Of a stretch of 64,000 nucleotides of DNA, positions 40,684 through 49,664 are shown one piece after another. Origin of the DNA: an uncultured Candidatus Binatia bacterium (GTDB lineage: Bacteria; Desulfobacterota; Binatia; UBA9968; JAJDTQ01); assembly GCA_958295985.1 (NCBI GenBank), contig OY282432.1, positions 1,054,001 to 1,118,000 on the forward strand. The letters run 5' to 3'. The notes beneath the pieces are model-generated. The model did not search any database and was not told where the DNA came from. It saw only the letters and a list, made by a program, of their open reading frames with translations. Each line of letters starts with the position of its first letter. The first letter of the stretch is position 1. The translations under genes and the position numbers were made by a program.

Positions 40684-41907
40684 ATGGACCAGATGACAGA
40701 CAAGCCGGATAAGCGGTTGCTGACCCGGGTCAAGCTGCGCAACTACAAGAGTATCGCCGCGTGCGACGTTTCGCCGGCGCAGCTTTCGTTTCTCGTCGGT
40801 CCGAACGGCTCGGGGAAAAGCAATTTTCTCGACGCACTGCGTTTCATGGCAGATTCGCTCTGCTTCTCGATGGATCACGCATTGCGCGACCGGGGCGGGA
40901 TCAACGAGGTGCGCAGGCGTTCCAGTGGTCATCCAACGAATTTCGGGATCCATGTGGGATTCAATCTCGCAGGTTCAAGGGGCCAATATGCATTTTTGGT
41001 TGGTGCGAAGAAGCAGGGCGGATACGAGATACAGCGCGAGGAATGCTTTGTGGTTCCACGGGTTGGCCAAGATACTTATTACTACCTGGTAGAGCGGGGG
41101 CGTGTCGTCAAAAGTACCCTGTCGTCGCCGCCGCCGGTTGCTGCGGCAGATCGCCTGTATCTGGTCAACGTTTCGGGGTTCGAGGCTTTTCGCCCAGTCT
41201 ATGACGCGCTGTCGGGTACGGGGTTCTATAACCTCAATCCCGATGCGATCCGAGACCTCCAGCCACCCGACCCGGGTGACGTCTTGAAGCGGGACGGAAG
41301 CAACGTGGCGAGCGTGTTGTCCAGACTCGAGTCGCGCTCACCCGATTTCAAGGTGCGGATCGAGGAATATCTCGGGAAAATCGTAACTGGAGTCGCTAAG
41401 GTCTCTCCTCTTTTCGTTGGTCCCAAAGAGACCCTTGAATTCCGGCAGGAAGTCCGTGGGGCGAAGCATCCCTGGCGATTCTTTGCGAGCAACATGTCGG
41501 ATGGGACCCTACGCGCCTTTGCCGTCCTTCTGGCGCTCTTTCAGGGTGCAGGGAACGGCGACTCCATCCGCCGACTGGTGGGTATCGAAGAGCCGGAGAT
41601 CGCGCTTCATCCAGCGGCCGCCGGGGTTCTCGTAGACGCCCTTCGGGATGCGACGGAGCAGGTGCAGGTCCTCGTAACGAGCCACAGCCCGGACCTGCTC
41701 GATAACCACGATATTCCCGACGAGTCGATCTTGGCCGTCGTAGCCGAGCACGGCGAGACGAAGATCGGCTGCCTCGATCACGCCGGTCGCTCGACCTTGC
41801 GTGACCGACTGTTCACGGCCGGCGAACTCCTCCGCATGGATAAACTCCGTCCGGACCCCGCCTCGGCGTCCCCCGGTCAAATCGAGCTTTTTCGCAGCGA
41901 TCTCTGA
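40684..41907 (+). CDS. ABC-type AAA ATPase (AAA_21/OLD-like) of a probable defence module
   Basis: A 407-residue SMC/RecF-like ATPase: VKLRNYKSIAACDV then Walker A GPNGSGKSNFLDALRF, signature-like SNMSDGTLRAFAVLLALFQG, Walker B LVGIEEPEIALHP and the H-loop VLVTSHSPDLLD. There is no fused TOPRIM domain; instead a TOPRIM protein is encoded 3 bases downstream. ATPases of this type paired with TOPRIM-like effectors are known in OLD/Gabija/PARIS-type anti-phage systems. ATG 40684; a second ATG is at 40693. Confidence 0.88.
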   Translation: MDQMTDKPDKRLLTRVKLRNYKSIAACDVSPAQLSFLVGPNGSGKSNFLDALRFMADSLCFSMDHALRDRGGINEVRRRSSGHPTNFGIHVGFNLAGSRGQYAFLVGAKKQGGYEIQREECFVVPRVGQDTYYYLVERGRVVKSTLSSPPPVAAADRLYLVNVSGFEAFRPVYDALSGTGFYNLNPDAIRDLQPPDPGDVLKRDGSNVASVLSRLESRSPDFKVRIEEYLGKIVTGVAKVSPLFVGPKETLEFRQEVRGAKHPWRFFASNMSDGTLRAFAVLLALFQGAGNGDSIRRLVGIEEPEIALHPAAAGVLVDALRDATEQVQVLVTSHSPDLLDNHDIPDESILAVVAEHGETKIGCLDHAGRSTLRDRLFTAGELLRMDKLRPDPASASPGQIELFRSDL

Positions 41908-41910
41908 GTC

Positions 41911-42495
41911 ATGCCGACGATTGTCGCCATCGTCGAAGGACACGGCGAGGTAGAGGCCGTCCCGATCCTGATCCGGAGAATCGCCGCGGTGGAGACACCC
42001 GGAGCATTTCCCGAAGTGCCTGAGCCCAACAGGGTACCGCGCGGCAGGATTCTCCAACCGGAAGGGGTCGAGCGATACGTCGAGCTTTCCGCCCGCCAAG
42101 GCGGACCGGATGGACGCATCCTCATCCTGCTCGACGCTGATGACGACTGTCCTCGCGACCTTGCGCCGGAGATCCTCCAGCGTGCGACCAAGGTTCGAAG
42201 CGACCGGCGCATACAGGTGGTGTTGGCCCAGAGGGAGTACGAAGCCTGGTTTCTCGCTGCTGCGGATTCCCTTGCCGGAAATCGAAGACTCCGGGATGAC
42301 ATGACGGCGCCCGAAAATCCGGAATTGATTCGAGACGCCAAGGGATGGCTCACCGAGCAGATGCCGTCAGGCCGGTCTTACCGGGCGACGCTGGATCAGC
42401 CCGCGCTGACCGAAGGATTTGACATGGAGCGAGCGCGCCGGTCGGCGCCGTCGTTCCGCAAGATGTGGCGCGCCGTCAGCGAATTGCTCCGATGA
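41911..42495 (+). CDS. DUF4276-family TOPRIM-like protein
   Basis: A 194-residue protein with the DUF4276 pattern: IVAIVEGHGEVEAVPILIRR (TOPRIM glutamate), ILILLDADDDCPRDL (D-x-D) and VVLAQREYEAWFLAAADSLA. TOPRIM domains in such pairs act as nucleases. It starts 3 bases after the ATPase stop, so the two are co-translated and probably act together. Exact activity not shown by sequence alone. Confidence 0.85.
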   Translation: MPTIVAIVEGHGEVEAVPILIRRIAAVETPGAFPEVPEPNRVPRGRILQPEGVERYVELSARQGGPDGRILILLDADDDCPRDLAPEILQRATKVRSDRRIQVVLAQREYEAWFLAAADSLAGNRRLRDDMTAPENPELIRDAKGWLTEQMPSGRSYRATLDQPALTEGFDMERARRSAPSFRKMWRAVSELLR

Positions 42496-42597
42496 GGATT
42501 CTCACATACCCACCGGACGACGACATTGACGAGGTTCCCGAGCCCGCGGTCTCGCAGGAGTCGGTAAAGAGGGTCGCAGGCCCCCAGGACGGCTTTG

Positions 42598-42627
42598 TTG
42601 ACCGGAACCGGCTTTTGTGCATATATT
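42598..42627 (+). promoter_or_regulatory. Promoter of the nuo operon
   Basis: TTGACC at 42598-42603 and TATATT at 42622-42627, 18-base spacer, about 47 bases before nuoA. The local sequence is AT-rich compared with its surroundings. Confidence 0.6.
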
Positions 42628-42673
42628 CAGCCTCTGAAAAGGTTATTGATTTCTTTATCTTACCCGAGGAACA

Positions 42674-43051
42674 ATGCTTTTCGACTTCGCCAGTGTACTG
42701 GTCTTCACGTTGCTGGGCGCGGCTTTCGTCTGGGTGAACCTGTTGATCGGCCGCCTGTTGCGGCCCTCCAATCCCCAGCTCAGGAAGCTCTCGACCTACG
42801 AGTGCGGCGAGCCCGCGTCCGGGAGCGCGTGGGTCAACTTCAACGTCCGGTTCTACTTCATCGCCCTCATCTTCATCATCTTCGAGGTGGAGATCGCCTT
42901 CATCTTTCCGGTGGCCGTCGTCTTCCGTGACTGGCTTCAGAACGACGCGGGACTCTTCGCGTTCGGCGCCATCGCCGTCTTCACCATCATCGTGTTTCTG
43001 GGTCTCATCTACGACTGGTGCAAGGGCGACCTGGAGTGGGTGAAGAGCTAG
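42674..43051 (+). CDS. nuoA: NADH-quinone oxidoreductase subunit A
   Basis: A 125-residue membrane subunit of complex I with three helices and the signature KLSTYECGEPASGSAWVNFN then FYFIALIFIIFEVEIAFIFP. GAGGAAC precedes ATG 42674. It begins the nuo cluster; only 51 bases separate it from nuoC, leaving no room for nuoB. Confidence 0.95.
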   Translation: MLFDFASVLVFTLLGAAFVWVNLLIGRLLRPSNPQLRKLSTYECGEPASGSAWVNFNVRFYFIALIFIIFEVEIAFIFPVAVVFRDWLQNDAGLFAFGAIAVFTIIVFLGLIYDWCKGDLEWVKS

Positions 43052-43102
43052 ACGGAAGCGGGACGACTCGGACGGACAGGCCGCCACGCAGGTATCGACG
43101 AC

Positions 43103-43609
43103 ATGACGGCAAAAGAGATATACGAGCGCGCCAGGGAACTTTGTCCCGACGGCGTCGGGGACCTCGATGATGGGTGTATGGACCCTTTCTTCAAGGTCAA
43201 GGCGGCTGGCCTGAAGCAGTTGCTCCTGGCGCTGCGCGATGACGCCACGCTGAAGTTCGACGTGCTCTCCGATCTGACGGCCGTGGACCTCCCGAAGGAG
43301 GAGGTGATACAGGTCGTCTACCATCTGTACTCGTACGGGTCCCGGCAGCAGACCGTGGTCAAGGTCGACCTGGACCGCGAAGCGCCCCGGATCGCCACCG
43401 TGGAAGACATCTGGAAGGTCGCCAACTGGTTCGAGCGGGAGGTGTTCGATCTCTTCGGAGTGGTCTTCGAGGGGCATTCGGACCTTCGGCGAATCCTGTT
43501 GCCCGAGGACTGGGTGGGTTATCCGTTGCGCAAGGACTTCGTGGAGCAGGAAGAGTACGACGGCATCAGCACCGAGCGCGAGCCGTTGGTCCCGGAGAAC
43601 ATGCGCTAG
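43103..43609 (+). CDS. nuoC: NADH-quinone oxidoreductase subunit C
   Basis: A 168-residue peripheral-arm subunit (30-kDa type), separate from nuoD. It has VVYHLYSYGSRQQTVVKVDL, VEDIWKVANWFEREVFDLFG and the signature HSDLRRILLPEDWVGYPLRK DF. The usual nuoB between nuoA and nuoC is missing. Confidence 0.95.
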   Translation: MTAKEIYERARELCPDGVGDLDDGCMDPFFKVKAAGLKQLLLALRDDATLKFDVLSDLTAVDLPKEEVIQVVYHLYSYGSRQQTVVKVDLDREAPRIATVEDIWKVANWFEREVFDLFGVVFEGHSDLRRILLPEDWVGYPLRKDFVEQEEYDGISTEREPLVPENMR

Positions 43610-43671
43610 TGTAGTTCCACCACCGGTAGTTCCACCACTGCGGTTGGGCCGAACGACGAAGGATCGTTACC

Positions 43672-44808
43672 ATGAGCGAGGTTTCCGCCAGCACCGGCTT
43701 GCACACGGAAGACATGACGCTGAACGTCGGGCCGCAGCATCCGAGCACCCACGGCGTTCTGCGGTTCGTGGTCAAGACGGACGGCGAGGTCATCAATGAG
43801 GCCATCCCAGACGTCGGCTACCTGCACCGTTCCATCGAGAAGATCGGCGAGAAATGCACGTGGCACGGTTACGTTCCGTACACCGACCGGGCCGACTATC
43901 TCGCTGCCATGTTCGCCAATCAGGGCTTCTGCATGGCAGCCGAGCGGCTGGGCGGTGTCGAGGTGCCGCCCCGGGGCGAGTACTGCCGCGTGATCGCCTG
44001 TGAGCTCAACCGCGTCGCCAGCCACCTCATCGCGGTGGGCACCTTCGGGCAGGACATCGGCGCCATCACTCCCTTTCTGCACGCGCTCCGGGAGCGGGAG
44101 ACCATCAATGACCTCATGGAGGAGATCTGCGGCGCCCGCCTCACCTACAACTACCTCCGTATCGGCGGCGTCGGCTACGACATCAAGCCGGAGACGTGCG
44201 GCCGGATCACGGCGTTCCTCGACCACTTCGAGCCCATCGTCGACGAATACAACCGGCTCCTGTCCTACAACAAGATCTTCATCGAGCGGCTGGCCAACGT
44301 CGCGGTGATCTCCAGGGAGGACGCGCTCCAGTACAACCTGGTGGGCCCCAACCTGCGGGCCTCCGGCGTCCAGTGGGACATTCGCCGGGACATCCCCTAT
44401 TCGGTGTATCCCGACCTGGACTTCGAGATCCCGGTGGGCCGCGGCGAGCGGGGCACCCTGGGCGACTCCTACGACCGCTACGATGTCCGTATCCGGGAGC
44501 TGATGGAGAGCTGCAAGATCCTCCGCCAGTGCCTCGACAAGATGCCCGACGGCCCAGCCGTCGCCAAGGTCGCGCGCAAGTTCAAACCGCCCGCGGGCGA
44601 GACCTACGTGCGCATCGAGGCCCCGCGCGGGGACATGGGTTACTACGTGGTCAGCGACGGCAGCGAGTATCCCTATCGGGTGAGGATCCGCACCGGTTCC
44701 TTCACCGCCATGAGCATCATCGACAAGATCAGTCCGGGAATCATGGTGGCCGATCTGATCGCGTTGATCGCGAGCCTCGATGTGGACGCTCCCGAGATCG
44801 ACCGGTAG
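43672..44808 (+). CDS. nuoD: NADH-quinone oxidoreductase subunit D
   Basis: The 49-kDa-type, quinone-site subunit, 378 residues. Signatures: [44 protein letters not shown] and the C-terminal [19 protein letters not shown] with EIDR. ATG 43672 gives [20 protein letters not shown]. Confidence 0.96.
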   Translation: MSEVSASTGLHTEDMTLNVGPQHPSTHGVLRFVVKTDGEVINEAIPDVGYLHRSIEKIGEKCTWHGYVPYTDRADYLAAMFANQGFCMAAERLGGVEVPPRGEYCRVIACELNRVASHLIAVGTFGQDIGAITPFLHALRERETINDLMEEICGARLTYNYLRIGGVGYDIKPETCGRITAFLDHFEPIVDEYNRLLSYNKIFIERLANVAVISREDALQYNLVGPNLRASGVQWDIRRDIPYSVYPDLDFEIPVGRGERGTLGDSYDRYDVRIRELMESCKILRQCLDKMPDGPAVAKVARKFKPPAGETYVRIEAPRGDMGYYVVSDGSEYPYRVRIRTGSFTAMSIIDKISPGIMVADLIALIASLDVDAPEIDR

Positions 44809-44817
44809 GCTGCGCAG

Positions 44818-46023
44818 ATGGAATCCACCGTTCAGGACCTGATACAGGCGTTGCTGCCGGGAGCCGTTCCCGCGGCCCTGGGCTATGCCCTGGCCGCGGT
44901 GCTGGTGGCCGTCGCCGTGCTGTCGTTCTTCGTGGCGCCGCTCGCCGGCGTGACGAGTTGGCTGGAGCGGCGCGTGTGGGCGCGCATGCAGTCCCGGGTC
45001 GGTCCCAACCGGGTGGGCCCGCAGGGCGTGCTCCAGTGGCTCGCCGACGGGGTCAAGAACATCCAGAAAGAGGACATCATCCCGGCGTCAGCCGACAGGA
45101 AGCTCTTCCTGCTCGCTCCCTATATCGTCTTCTCGGGGTTTCTTGGCGCCTTCGTCGTGATTCCCTTCGGCAGTTGGCTGATCGCTGCGGACCTCAACGT
45201 GGGCATCCTCTATCTCCTGGCCATTACCTCCCTGCCGGTGGTGGGCATCCTGATGGCGGGCTGGTCGTCCAACAACAAATGGTCGCTCCTGGGGGGCATG
45301 CGCTCGGCCGCTCAGATCGTCAGCTACGAGATCCCCGCCGGGCTTTCGGTGCTGACGGTAATCTTTCTGTCGGGCACCCTCAGCATGCAGGGCATTATCG
45401 AAGCCCAGGGATGGGCGCCGTGGGACTGGTTCATCTTCTACAACCCGTTCACCCTGGTGGCCTTCTTCCTGTTCTTCACGTCGGCGCTGGCGGAGGGCAA
45501 CCGCACGCCGTTCGACATTCCCGAAGCCGAGTCGGAGCTGGTGGCGGGCTACGTGACCGAGTACAGCGGCATGCGCTTCCTCTTCTTCTTCTTCGCGGAG
45601 TGGGGCAACCTGTACGTCATAGGCGCCATCGCGGCCACCCTGTTCCTCGGCGGCTGGCAGATACCGGCAACGATCTTCGGCGTCGCCATGGCCGAGCACC
45701 CGCTGCTCAAGGGTGTTCTGGAGTTCGGGGTCTTCTTCATCAAGGCGTACATGTGGGCCTTCGTCGCCATGTGGGTGCGGGGCACCCTGCCGCGCGTGCG
45801 GGTGGACCAGCTCATGGCCATGTGCTGGAAGTACATGGTCCCCATCGCGTTCGTCTGCCTGTTCGGCACGATTTCGCTGTTGGTGCTCTGGCCCGAAGGG
45901 AACGACGTGCTGACCTTTGCCACGCTGGCGGTGTCGGGTCTCGTCGTCCTCTATTTCTTTTGGCGGGTGGTCTACCAGATCATGCACTCGCGCCCCACCC
46001 TCTATCTCAAGCCGTACGTCTAA
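44818..46023 (+). CDS. nuoH: NADH-quinone oxidoreductase subunit H
   Basis: A 401-residue membrane subunit that helps form the quinone chamber. It has VGPNRVGPQGVLQWLADGVK, ITSLPVVGILMAGWSSNNKW, EGNRTPFDIPEAESELVAGY and RVDQLMAMCWKYMVPIAFVC, all diagnostic. It is somewhat longer than E. coli NuoH (325). ATG 44818 is 10 bases after nuoD. Confidence 0.96.
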   Translation: MESTVQDLIQALLPGAVPAALGYALAAVLVAVAVLSFFVAPLAGVTSWLERRVWARMQSRVGPNRVGPQGVLQWLADGVKNIQKEDIIPASADRKLFLLAPYIVFSGFLGAFVVIPFGSWLIAADLNVGILYLLAITSLPVVGILMAGWSSNNKWSLLGGMRSAAQIVSYEIPAGLSVLTVIFLSGTLSMQGIIEAQGWAPWDWFIFYNPFTLVAFFLFFTSALAEGNRTPFDIPEAESELVAGYVTEYSGMRFLFFFFAEWGNLYVIGAIAATLFLGGWQIPATIFGVAMAEHPLLKGVLEFGVFFIKAYMWAFVAMWVRGTLPRVRVDQLMAMCWKYMVPIAFVCLFGTISLLVLWPEGNDVLTFATLAVSGLVVLYFFWRVVYQIMHSRPTLYLKPYV

Positions 46024-46048
46024 CCAACGCTCGGCCGGGGAAACGTCC

Positions 46049-46588
46049 ATGAACGGAGTCATCGAATACTTTCAGAACGTCAGAGACACGGTGAGGAGCA
46101 TCTTCGAGGGCATGACCATCACCTTCTCCCACTTCGTCCGCGAGCCGTCCACGGTCCAGTATCCCGACCGCATCGCCCAACAGGTACAGGCAACCCTGCC
46201 CCTGCGCTACCGCGGCATCCTCGAGGTGGACATGGACATCTGCACGGGCTGCCTGGCGTGCGAGAGGGTCTGCCCGATCAACTGCATCGCCATCGGCATC
46301 GAGATGAACACGGAGACGAAGCAGCGCGACTTCACCCAGTTTGACATCGACATATGCAAGTGCATGTATTGTGGGCTGTGCATGGAGGCCTGCCCCACGG
46401 GGTCCATTCGTCACACGCAAGAGTTCGAGGGCGCCTGCAACAATCCCGCCGGTCTGGTGCGGCATTTCATTACCGAGAAAGTGCCTCTCTACAAGCCGAA
46501 AAAGGGTGGGGAAACGGAACCCCGAATGGTTCAGAAGGTGGATATCGGACAGAGATACATGGACGAGGTGGCCGAACCGGAAAAATGA
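46049..46588 (+). CDS. nuoI: NADH-quinone oxidoreductase subunit I
   Basis: A 179-residue subunit carrying two [4Fe-4S] clusters: CTGCLACERVCPINC and CKCMYCGLCMEACPTGSIRH, each a C-x2-C-x2-C-x3-CP set. ATG 46049 (MNGVIEYFQNVRDTVRSIFE) follows nuoH by 25 bases. The 143 bases after it, before nuoJ, contain no gene. Confidence 0.95.
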   Translation: MNGVIEYFQNVRDTVRSIFEGMTITFSHFVREPSTVQYPDRIAQQVQATLPLRYRGILEVDMDICTGCLACERVCPINCIAIGIEMNTETKQRDFTQFDIDICKCMYCGLCMEACPTGSIRHTQEFEGACNNPAGLVRHFITEKVPLYKPKKGGETEPRMVQKVDIGQRYMDEVAEPEK

Positions 46589-46731
46589 CGGCCCGCCGGC
46601 CATGGCAGGATTCACGAGACTTTTTCGTCGAACAAGCTCCTGGCCCCACCGCCGCGGCAGAACCCTCTAGCGGCCCGATTCGTATGACAGGGGCCCGATA
46701 GTCCCCTCCCATCAAAAGGGTGGTTTAGATC

Positions 46732-47238
46732 ATGGAGATTTCCATAGGCGTCCTGATTTTCTATCTGGTTTCCCTCGTCGTGATAGGGTCGGCCTGCATC
46801 GTGGCGTTCTCGCGGAACATCGTGCATTCGGCCTTCTCGCTGCTGGGGACCTTCGGCGGAGTGGCCGGGCTCTACGTCTTTCTCGGCGCGGACTTCGTGG
46901 CCGCGGTGCAGGTGCTGATCTACGTCGGCGGCATCCTCGTGTTGATCCTGTTCGCAGTCATGCTGACCCACCGGATCAGCGACATACAGATCACCAACCG
47001 CACGGTGGGGCGCATTCCCGCGCTGGTGGCGGTGGCGGTCTTCCTCGGCATCCTGGTGTACGCCATCGGCGAGACCGGCTGGGTGAAGGTCGAGGAAGTG
47101 GCCTATGCGCCCACCACTGCGGTCATCGGCAACCTCTTCCTCGGCGACTACCTGCTGCCGTTCCAGATCGCCGCGGTGGTGCTGCTGGTGGCGCTCATCG
47201 GCGCCATCACGCTGTCGCGCAAGGAAATCAAGGAATAG
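46732..47238 (+). CDS. nuoJ: NADH-quinone oxidoreductase subunit J
   Basis: A 168-residue membrane subunit with five helices: VIGSACIVAFSRNIVHSAFS, LYVFLGADFVAAVQVLIYVG and GILVLILFAVMLT are the family core. It ends LIGAITLSRKEIKE. ATG 46732; preceded by AAAGGGTGG, a plausible ribosome site. Confidence 0.95.
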   Translation: MEISIGVLIFYLVSLVVIGSACIVAFSRNIVHSAFSLLGTFGGVAGLYVFLGADFVAAVQVLIYVGGILVLILFAVMLTHRISDIQITNRTVGRIPALVAVAVFLGILVYAIGETGWVKVEEVAYAPTTAVIGNLFLGDYLLPFQIAAVVLLVALIGAITLSRKEIKE

Positions 47239-47253
47239 CGAGACTTTTTCGAG

Positions 47254-47586
47254 ATGGCTGAATACGTTGCACTGTTGGCGGACGTTGGACTGGAGCACTA
47301 CCTGGTGGTCGCGGGTATCCTGTTCGCGCTGGGCATCTACATCGTTCTCACCCGGCGCAACGCCATCAGCATTCTCCTGGGTGTCGAGCTCATCCTCAAT
47401 TCGGCCGGACTGAACTACGTCGCGTTCTCGCACTTCAGCACCGGGAACGTGGATGGGCAGATCTACACCGTCTTCATCATCATGCTGGCGGCCTCCGAAG
47501 CCGCCATCGGCCTGGCCATCGTCCTCTCCATCTATCAGCTCTTCAGCACCATCGACGTCGAGGCCACCGAAACGCTCAAGGACTAG
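47254..47586 (+). CDS. nuoK: NADH-quinone oxidoreductase subunit K
   Basis: A 110-residue membrane subunit (MnhC-like) with LVVAGILFALGIYIVLTRRN, ISILLGVELILNSAGLNYVA and the conserved acidic residues within helices (GVELILN and ASEAAIGLAI). Length about standard. Confidence 0.95.
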   Translation: MAEYVALLADVGLEHYLVVAGILFALGIYIVLTRRNAISILLGVELILNSAGLNYVAFSHFSTGNVDGQIYTVFIIMLAASEAAIGLAIVLSIYQLFSTIDVEATETLKD

Positions 47587-47612
47587 CCTTCACCTTCAAG
47601 AGTCGCTTCGCC

Positions 47613-49643
47613 ATGGATCACCCCGTTCAAACCGATTTTCTACGCTGGATCGTGTTGTTCCCGCTGCTGGGCGCCGCGGTGAACGGCCTGCTGGGGGCGC
47701 GCATACAGCAGCGCGCGGGCAAGCGCGTGGTGGCCGTCATCGCCTGCGCCCCGGTGACCCTGTCCTTCCTGTTCTCGCTATGGGCCTTCAGCCGGCTGCT
47801 GGCTCTGCCGGCCAAGGAGCGGTTCCTCATCGACCACTTCTACAGTTGGATCCCCATGGGCTCCTTCAACGTGGACGTGGCCTTCTGGGTGGACCCCTTG
47901 TCGGCCATCATGATCCTGGTGGTGAGCGGCATCGGCGGACTGATCCACTTCTATTCCATCGGCTACATGCACGAGGACCGGTCCTTGTGGCGTTACTTCG
48001 CCTATCTGAACCTGTTCACCTTCTCCATGCTGCTGCTGGTGACCGGCGACAACCTGCTGCTCATGTTCGTGGGCTGGGAGGGCGTGGGGCTGTGCTCGTG
48101 GGCGCTGATCGGGTTCTGGTTCACGGACCACACGAACACGCGGGCCGGTAACAAGGCCTTCATCGTCAACCGTGTCGGCGATTTCGGCTTCGTCCTGGGC
48201 ATCTTCCTGCTCTACTGGACCCTGGCGGACCAAGGTCACGGGACCCTGTTGTTCCGTGAGATCCAGGGGCACGTGGGCCTGCTGGCCAACGTCGAGCTTT
48301 GGGGCGTCGGCGTGGCCACGCTGATTACGATCCTGCTGTTCATCGGCGCCACCGGCAAGTCGGCGCAGATCCCGCTCTACGTCTGGCTACCGGACGCGAT
48401 GCAGGGTCCGACTCCCGTGAGTGCGCTGATCCACGCCGCCACCATGGTGACGGCCGGGGTCTACATGATCGCGCGGCTCAACGGGCTCTTCTCCGCCGCT
48501 CCCCTGACCCTGGAGATCATCGCCGTCGTCGGCGCCGCCACCGCCTTTTTCGCCGCCACCGTCGCCGTGACCCAGACCGACATCAAGCGCGTCCTGGCCT
48601 ATTCCACCATCAGCCAGCTCGGCTACATGTTCCTCGCCATGGGCGTGGCCGCCTACGCCGCCGGCATTTTCCACCTGCTGACCCACGCGTTCTTCAAGGC
48701 GTGCCTCTTCCTGGGCTCCGGAAGCATCATCCACGCCATGCAGGGCGAGCAGGACATGCGCCGGATGGGCGGCTTGAGACGGGTGATGCCTGCGACCTTC
48801 CGGACCTTCACCATCGCTGTCCTGGCCATCGCGGGGACCCCGTTCCTGGCGGGCTTCTTCTCCAAGGACGCGATCCTGTGGCAGGCCTGGGCCAGCCACA
48901 ACGTGGCGCTTTGGGGCGTGGGGGTGTTCGTGGCCGGACTTACGGCCTTCTACATGTTCCGCCAGTTCTTCATGGTGTTCTTCGGCGAATGCCGCGCGGA
49001 TCCTCACGTGCAGGAGCATTTGCACGAGTCGCCGAAGATCATGACCTGGCCGCTGTGGATACTGGCTGCGGGCTCGGTCGTCGTGGGCTATATCGGGCTG
49101 CCGGCGTTCATGGGCGGAAGCCAGATCGACCACTGGCTCGATCCGGTGATCCACGCCCATCACGAGCACCACTCCGTGGCCGAGGAGCTCGGCGTCATGA
49201 GCGTGTCCATTATCGCCGCGGCCGCGGGCGTGGCCGCGGCGTGGTTCCTGTACTACGTCCGCACTCCGTCGCAGGATGCGTCGCCGGAGGCCCGTGGATT
49301 CTCGTACCGCCTGCTCTACAACAAGTACTACGTGGACGAGATCTATCAGTTCGTTTTCGTCGGCGGCACCTTGATGCTGGCGCGGGTGGGAGCGGCGTTC
49401 GATCGCTACATCATCGACACCATCGTGGACGGATCGGCCAAGACCACCATCATCATCTCCTGGTTCAACGGCCTGTTCGACAAGTACGTCATCGACATGC
49501 TGGTCAACGCCGTTGCCAACGTGACCTTCGCGGTGGGCAACAACTTCCGAAGGGTCCAGACCGGGAACATCAACAGCTACCTCTACGTGGTGGTGGGCGC
49601 CGTGGTCGCCGCCCTGATCATCAAGCTGCGCTACTGGAGTTGA
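47613..49643 (+). CDS. nuoL: NADH-quinone oxidoreductase subunit L
   Basis: A 676-residue antiporter-like proton-pumping subunit with LLMFVGWEGVGLCSWALIGF, KSAQIPLYVWLPDAMQGPTP, SALIHAATMVTAGVYM and HAFFKACLFLGSGSIIHAMQ, and a long C-terminal lateral helix region. Fits NuoL in length and motifs. Confidence 0.96.
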   Translation: MDHPVQTDFLRWIVLFPLLGAAVNGLLGARIQQRAGKRVVAVIACAPVTLSFLFSLWAFSRLLALPAKERFLIDHFYSWIPMGSFNVDVAFWVDPLSAIMILVVSGIGGLIHFYSIGYMHEDRSLWRYFAYLNLFTFSMLLLVTGDNLLLMFVGWEGVGLCSWALIGFWFTDHTNTRAGNKAFIVNRVGDFGFVLGIFLLYWTLADQGHGTLLFREIQGHVGLLANVELWGVGVATLITILLFIGATGKSAQIPLYVWLPDAMQGPTPVSALIHAATMVTAGVYMIARLNGLFSAAPLTLEIIAVVGAATAFFAATVAVTQTDIKRVLAYSTISQLGYMFLAMGVAAYAAGIFHLLTHAFFKACLFLGSGSIIHAMQGEQDMRRMGGLRRVMPATFRTFTIAVLAIAGTPFLAGFFSKDAILWQAWASHNVALWGVGVFVAGLTAFYMFRQFFMVFFGECRADPHVQEHLHESPKIMTWPLWILAAGSVVVGYIGLPAFMGGSQIDHWLDPVIHAHHEHHSVAEELGVMSVSIIAAAAGVAAAWFLYYVRTPSQDASPEARGFSYRLLYNKYYVDEIYQFVFVGGTLMLARVGAAFDRYIIDTIVDGSAKTTIIISWFNGLFDKYVIDMLVNAVANVTFAVGNNFRRVQTGNINSYLYVVVGAVVAALIIKLRYWS

Positions 49644-49664
49644 CGCAATAGGAGAGATGCGAAA

